From Microbacterium galbinum (GTDB taxonomy: Bacteria; Actinomycetota; Actinomycetes; Actinomycetales; Microbacteriaceae), in NCBI RefSeq assembly GCF_023101185.1, contig NZ_CP078077.1, forward strand, positions 558,001 to 622,000: a stretch of DNA of 64,000 bases. Reading direction: 5' to 3'. The number at the start of each line of letters is the position of its first letter. Positions within the stretch are counted from its first letter, which is position 1. The notes beneath the pieces were generated by a model that made no database searches, was not told the origin of the DNA, and saw nothing but the letters and a program-made list of their open reading frames with translations. A program made the position numbers and the translations under genes. Below are positions 63,201 through 64,000 of the stretch, piece after piece.

Positions 63201-64000
63201 GATCCCCGTGACGATCGCCGGGGTGCAGCGCATCGCGGCGATCGAAGACGCCGGGCGCCTCCGCGATGCGCTCGGCGCGGCGCTCCCCACCGGCATCCCG
63301 GTCGCGTTCCTCGAGCCGCTCGCCGATCCGCTCGGCGACCTCGTCGCGCGTCACGCCCGCACGCACGGCCCCTTCACGACGGATGCCGTCGCCACCCGCT
63401 TCGGCATCGGCGCGGCCGTCGCGCGGCACACGCTCCAGCGGCTCGAGAATGCGGGCCGTCTCACGAGCGGTTACTTCCTGCCCGAGGCATCGGCCCCGGC
63501 CACCGGCTCCTCCGGGGCGGCGGGAGCGGCAGCAGGAACCCGCGACGACATCGAGTGGTGCGACACCGAGGTGCTGCGCCGCCTGCGCATGCGGTCGCTG
63601 GCTGCCATCCGCGGCAGCGTCGAACCGGTCTCTCCCGAGGCGTACGCGCGCTTCCTGCCCGACTGGCAGCACCTCACCCACCCGCTCGAGGGCATCGACG
63701 GCGTGCTCGCCGTGATCGAGCAGTTCGCCGGCGTGCCCATCCCCGCGAGCGCCTGGGAATCGTTGGTGCTGCCCTCCCGTGTGCGGGACTACACCCCGGG
63801 CATGCTCGACGAACTCACCTCCTCGGGAGAGGTCATCTGGTCGGGGCACGGCACGCTCCCCGGGCGCGACGGATGGGTGTCGCTGCACCCCGCCGATCTC
63901 GCGCCGTTCACACTTCCCGAGCCCGACGCCGAGATCGCGGCCGACTCGCTCGAAGCCCGCCTGCTCGGGGCTCTCGGCGGGCCGGGTGCGCGCGACGACG
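60202..64000 (+). CDS. lhr: Lhr-type ATP-dependent DNA helicase, 3' end outside the window
   Basis: The frame is open from ATG 60202 to the window edge (1266 residues); the full protein is usually about 1500-1600. The RecA-like domain 1 has the Walker A APTGSGKT (44-51), DEVH (176-179) and SAT (216-218); domain 2 has SSLELGIDMGAVDLV and QRVGRAGHQVG. The later part (LHSPYGMKVHAPWALAI, the LFGYVGAFMYEGDSP region) is the Lhr-specific winged-helix and beta-barrel core. Lhr proteins are large 3'-5' helicases with roles in DNA repair. CAAGAT lies six bases before the ATG. Confidence 0.95.
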   Translation, partial: MSDVLERFTPPTQAWFRGAFPAPTPAQAGAWDAISAGKHALVVAPTGSGKTLSAFLWAIDSVFRERMAEADAPAKKKDDASRTRILYISPLKALGVDVERNLRSPLVGIGQSARRLGAPSPTVTVGVRSGDTTSSDRRKLVSDPPDILITTPESLYLMLTSRAGETLRGVHTVIIDEVHAVAATKRGAHLAVSLERLDALRSSYGAEAPAQRIGLSATVRPIDEVARFLGGSAPVEIVAPRASKTFELGVVVPMDDMTNPPPPPGSGADSPTADAEYTEVTGSVWPHVEEAIVDRILQNNSTIVFANSRRLAERLTGRLNEIYSERTGVELPDQTVPAQMMAQAGATAGADPVLAKAHHGSVSKEQRALVEEELKSGVLRCVVATSSLELGIDMGAVDLVIQVEAPPSAASGLQRVGRAGHQVGEISRAALFPKHRGDVLHTAIVTERMLAGKIEAIQVPRNPLDILAQQTVAASALGAISVEEWFDTVRRSAPFQSLPRSAYEATLDLLAGRFPSDEFAELRPRLVWDRDAGTLTGRPGAQRIAVTSGGTIPDRGLFGVFVAGESTGARVGELDEEMVYESRVGDVFTLGTTSWRIAEITHDRVNVIPAYGQPGKVPFWHGDGIGRPFELGEALGAFSREVSAATPEKAAQRLIDAGLDEQARANLLAHLSEQREATGTLPTDRTLTVERGRDEVGDWRVILHSPYGMKVHAPWALAINARVRERLGVEGSAVASDDGIIVRIPDAEAEPPGAELFVFDPDEIEHLVTEEVGGSALFASRFRECAARALLMPRTNPNRRTPLWQQRQRSAQLLEVARRHPTFPVILETLREVLQDVYDLPSLRRLATSIADRRIRLVETQPAQPSPFARDLLFGYVGAFMYEGDSPLAERRAAALSVDPALLGELLGTVELRELLDPEVIAQFEREAQRLDPERRARGLEGTADLLRLLGPLDAAEVAARLAPEGDRDSDADRGPEDDHEPNEAVAAAHLDALVQARRAIPVTIAGVQRIAAIEDAGRLRDALGAALPTGIPVAFLEPLADPLGDLVARHARTHGPFTTDAVATRFGIGAAVARHTLQRLENAGRLTSGYFLPEASAPATGSSGAAGAAAGTRDDIEWCDTEVLRRLRMRSLAAIRGSVEPVSPEAYARFLPDWQHLTHPLEGIDGVLAVIEQFAGVPIPASAWESLVLPSRVRDYTPGMLDELTSSGEVIWSGHGTLPGRDGWVSLHPADLAPFTLPEPDAEIAADSLEARLLGALGGPGARDD

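Overview
This is a chromosomal stretch of a high-G+C Gram-positive actinobacterium, most likely Microbacteriaceae and probably Microbacterium. I infer this from the ribosomal and elongation-factor sequences, the menaquinone genes, the actinobacterial DUF families, the LAxTG-type sorting signal, the constant use of GGATGC/GCATCC in coding DNA, and many leaderless genes. No names or database hits were available, so the genus is an inference. I saw no transposase, integrase, CRISPR array or phage gene.

Layout. 1-9.6 kb: the 5' end of an antitoxin-like gene, then a 3063-residue secreted DUF11-repeat wall protein with a structured leader. 9.6-14.2 kb: the str operon (rpsL-rpsG-fusA-tuf, minus strand) with a clear promoter, internal hairpins and a good terminator. 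14.2-18.8 kb: small conserved membrane proteins, yajQ, a GNAT enzyme and a GntR regulator. 18.8-28.2 kb: alpha/beta hydrolase, ferredoxin-NADP reductase, polyprenyl synthase, menG, DUF402, menF, PPK2, menD and a PLDc_N protein. 28.3-39.2 kb: DsbA-like protein, PQQ-type sugar dehydrogenase lipoprotein, rhomboid-like/DUF2156 fusion, baeRF2, two tandem DUF4870 genes, arfB, and a tetR/MFS pair with a hydrolase. At 39.2 kb lies a 76-nt tRNA-like element. 39.4-45.4 kb: a five-gene nonulosonate operon (GT2, polysialyltransferase-like, neuA-HAD fusion, neuB, DUF6716 glycosyltransferase), probably for a Kdn- or sialate-type wall glycopolymer. 45.4-64 kb: menA, a Lrp regulator with DUF6421, SDR, MFS, threonine aldolase, a secreted sunset-domain protein, NUDIX, esterase, ABC-F and the 5' part of lhr.

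How the parts fit. menF, menD, menA, menG and the polyprenyl synthase cover much of menaquinone synthesis; menB, menC and menE are not here. The DUF11 protein, the nonulosonate operon, the DUF2156 protein and the sunset-domain protein all concern the cell surface. fusA, tuf, rpsL, rpsG, arfB, baeRF2 and the ABC-F protein concern translation and ribosome rescue.

The most consistent regulatory signal is leaderless transcription. At least fifteen genes have a TANNNT-type -10 hexamer ending exactly six bases before the ATG or GTG, with no separately spaced Shine-Dalgarno sequence.
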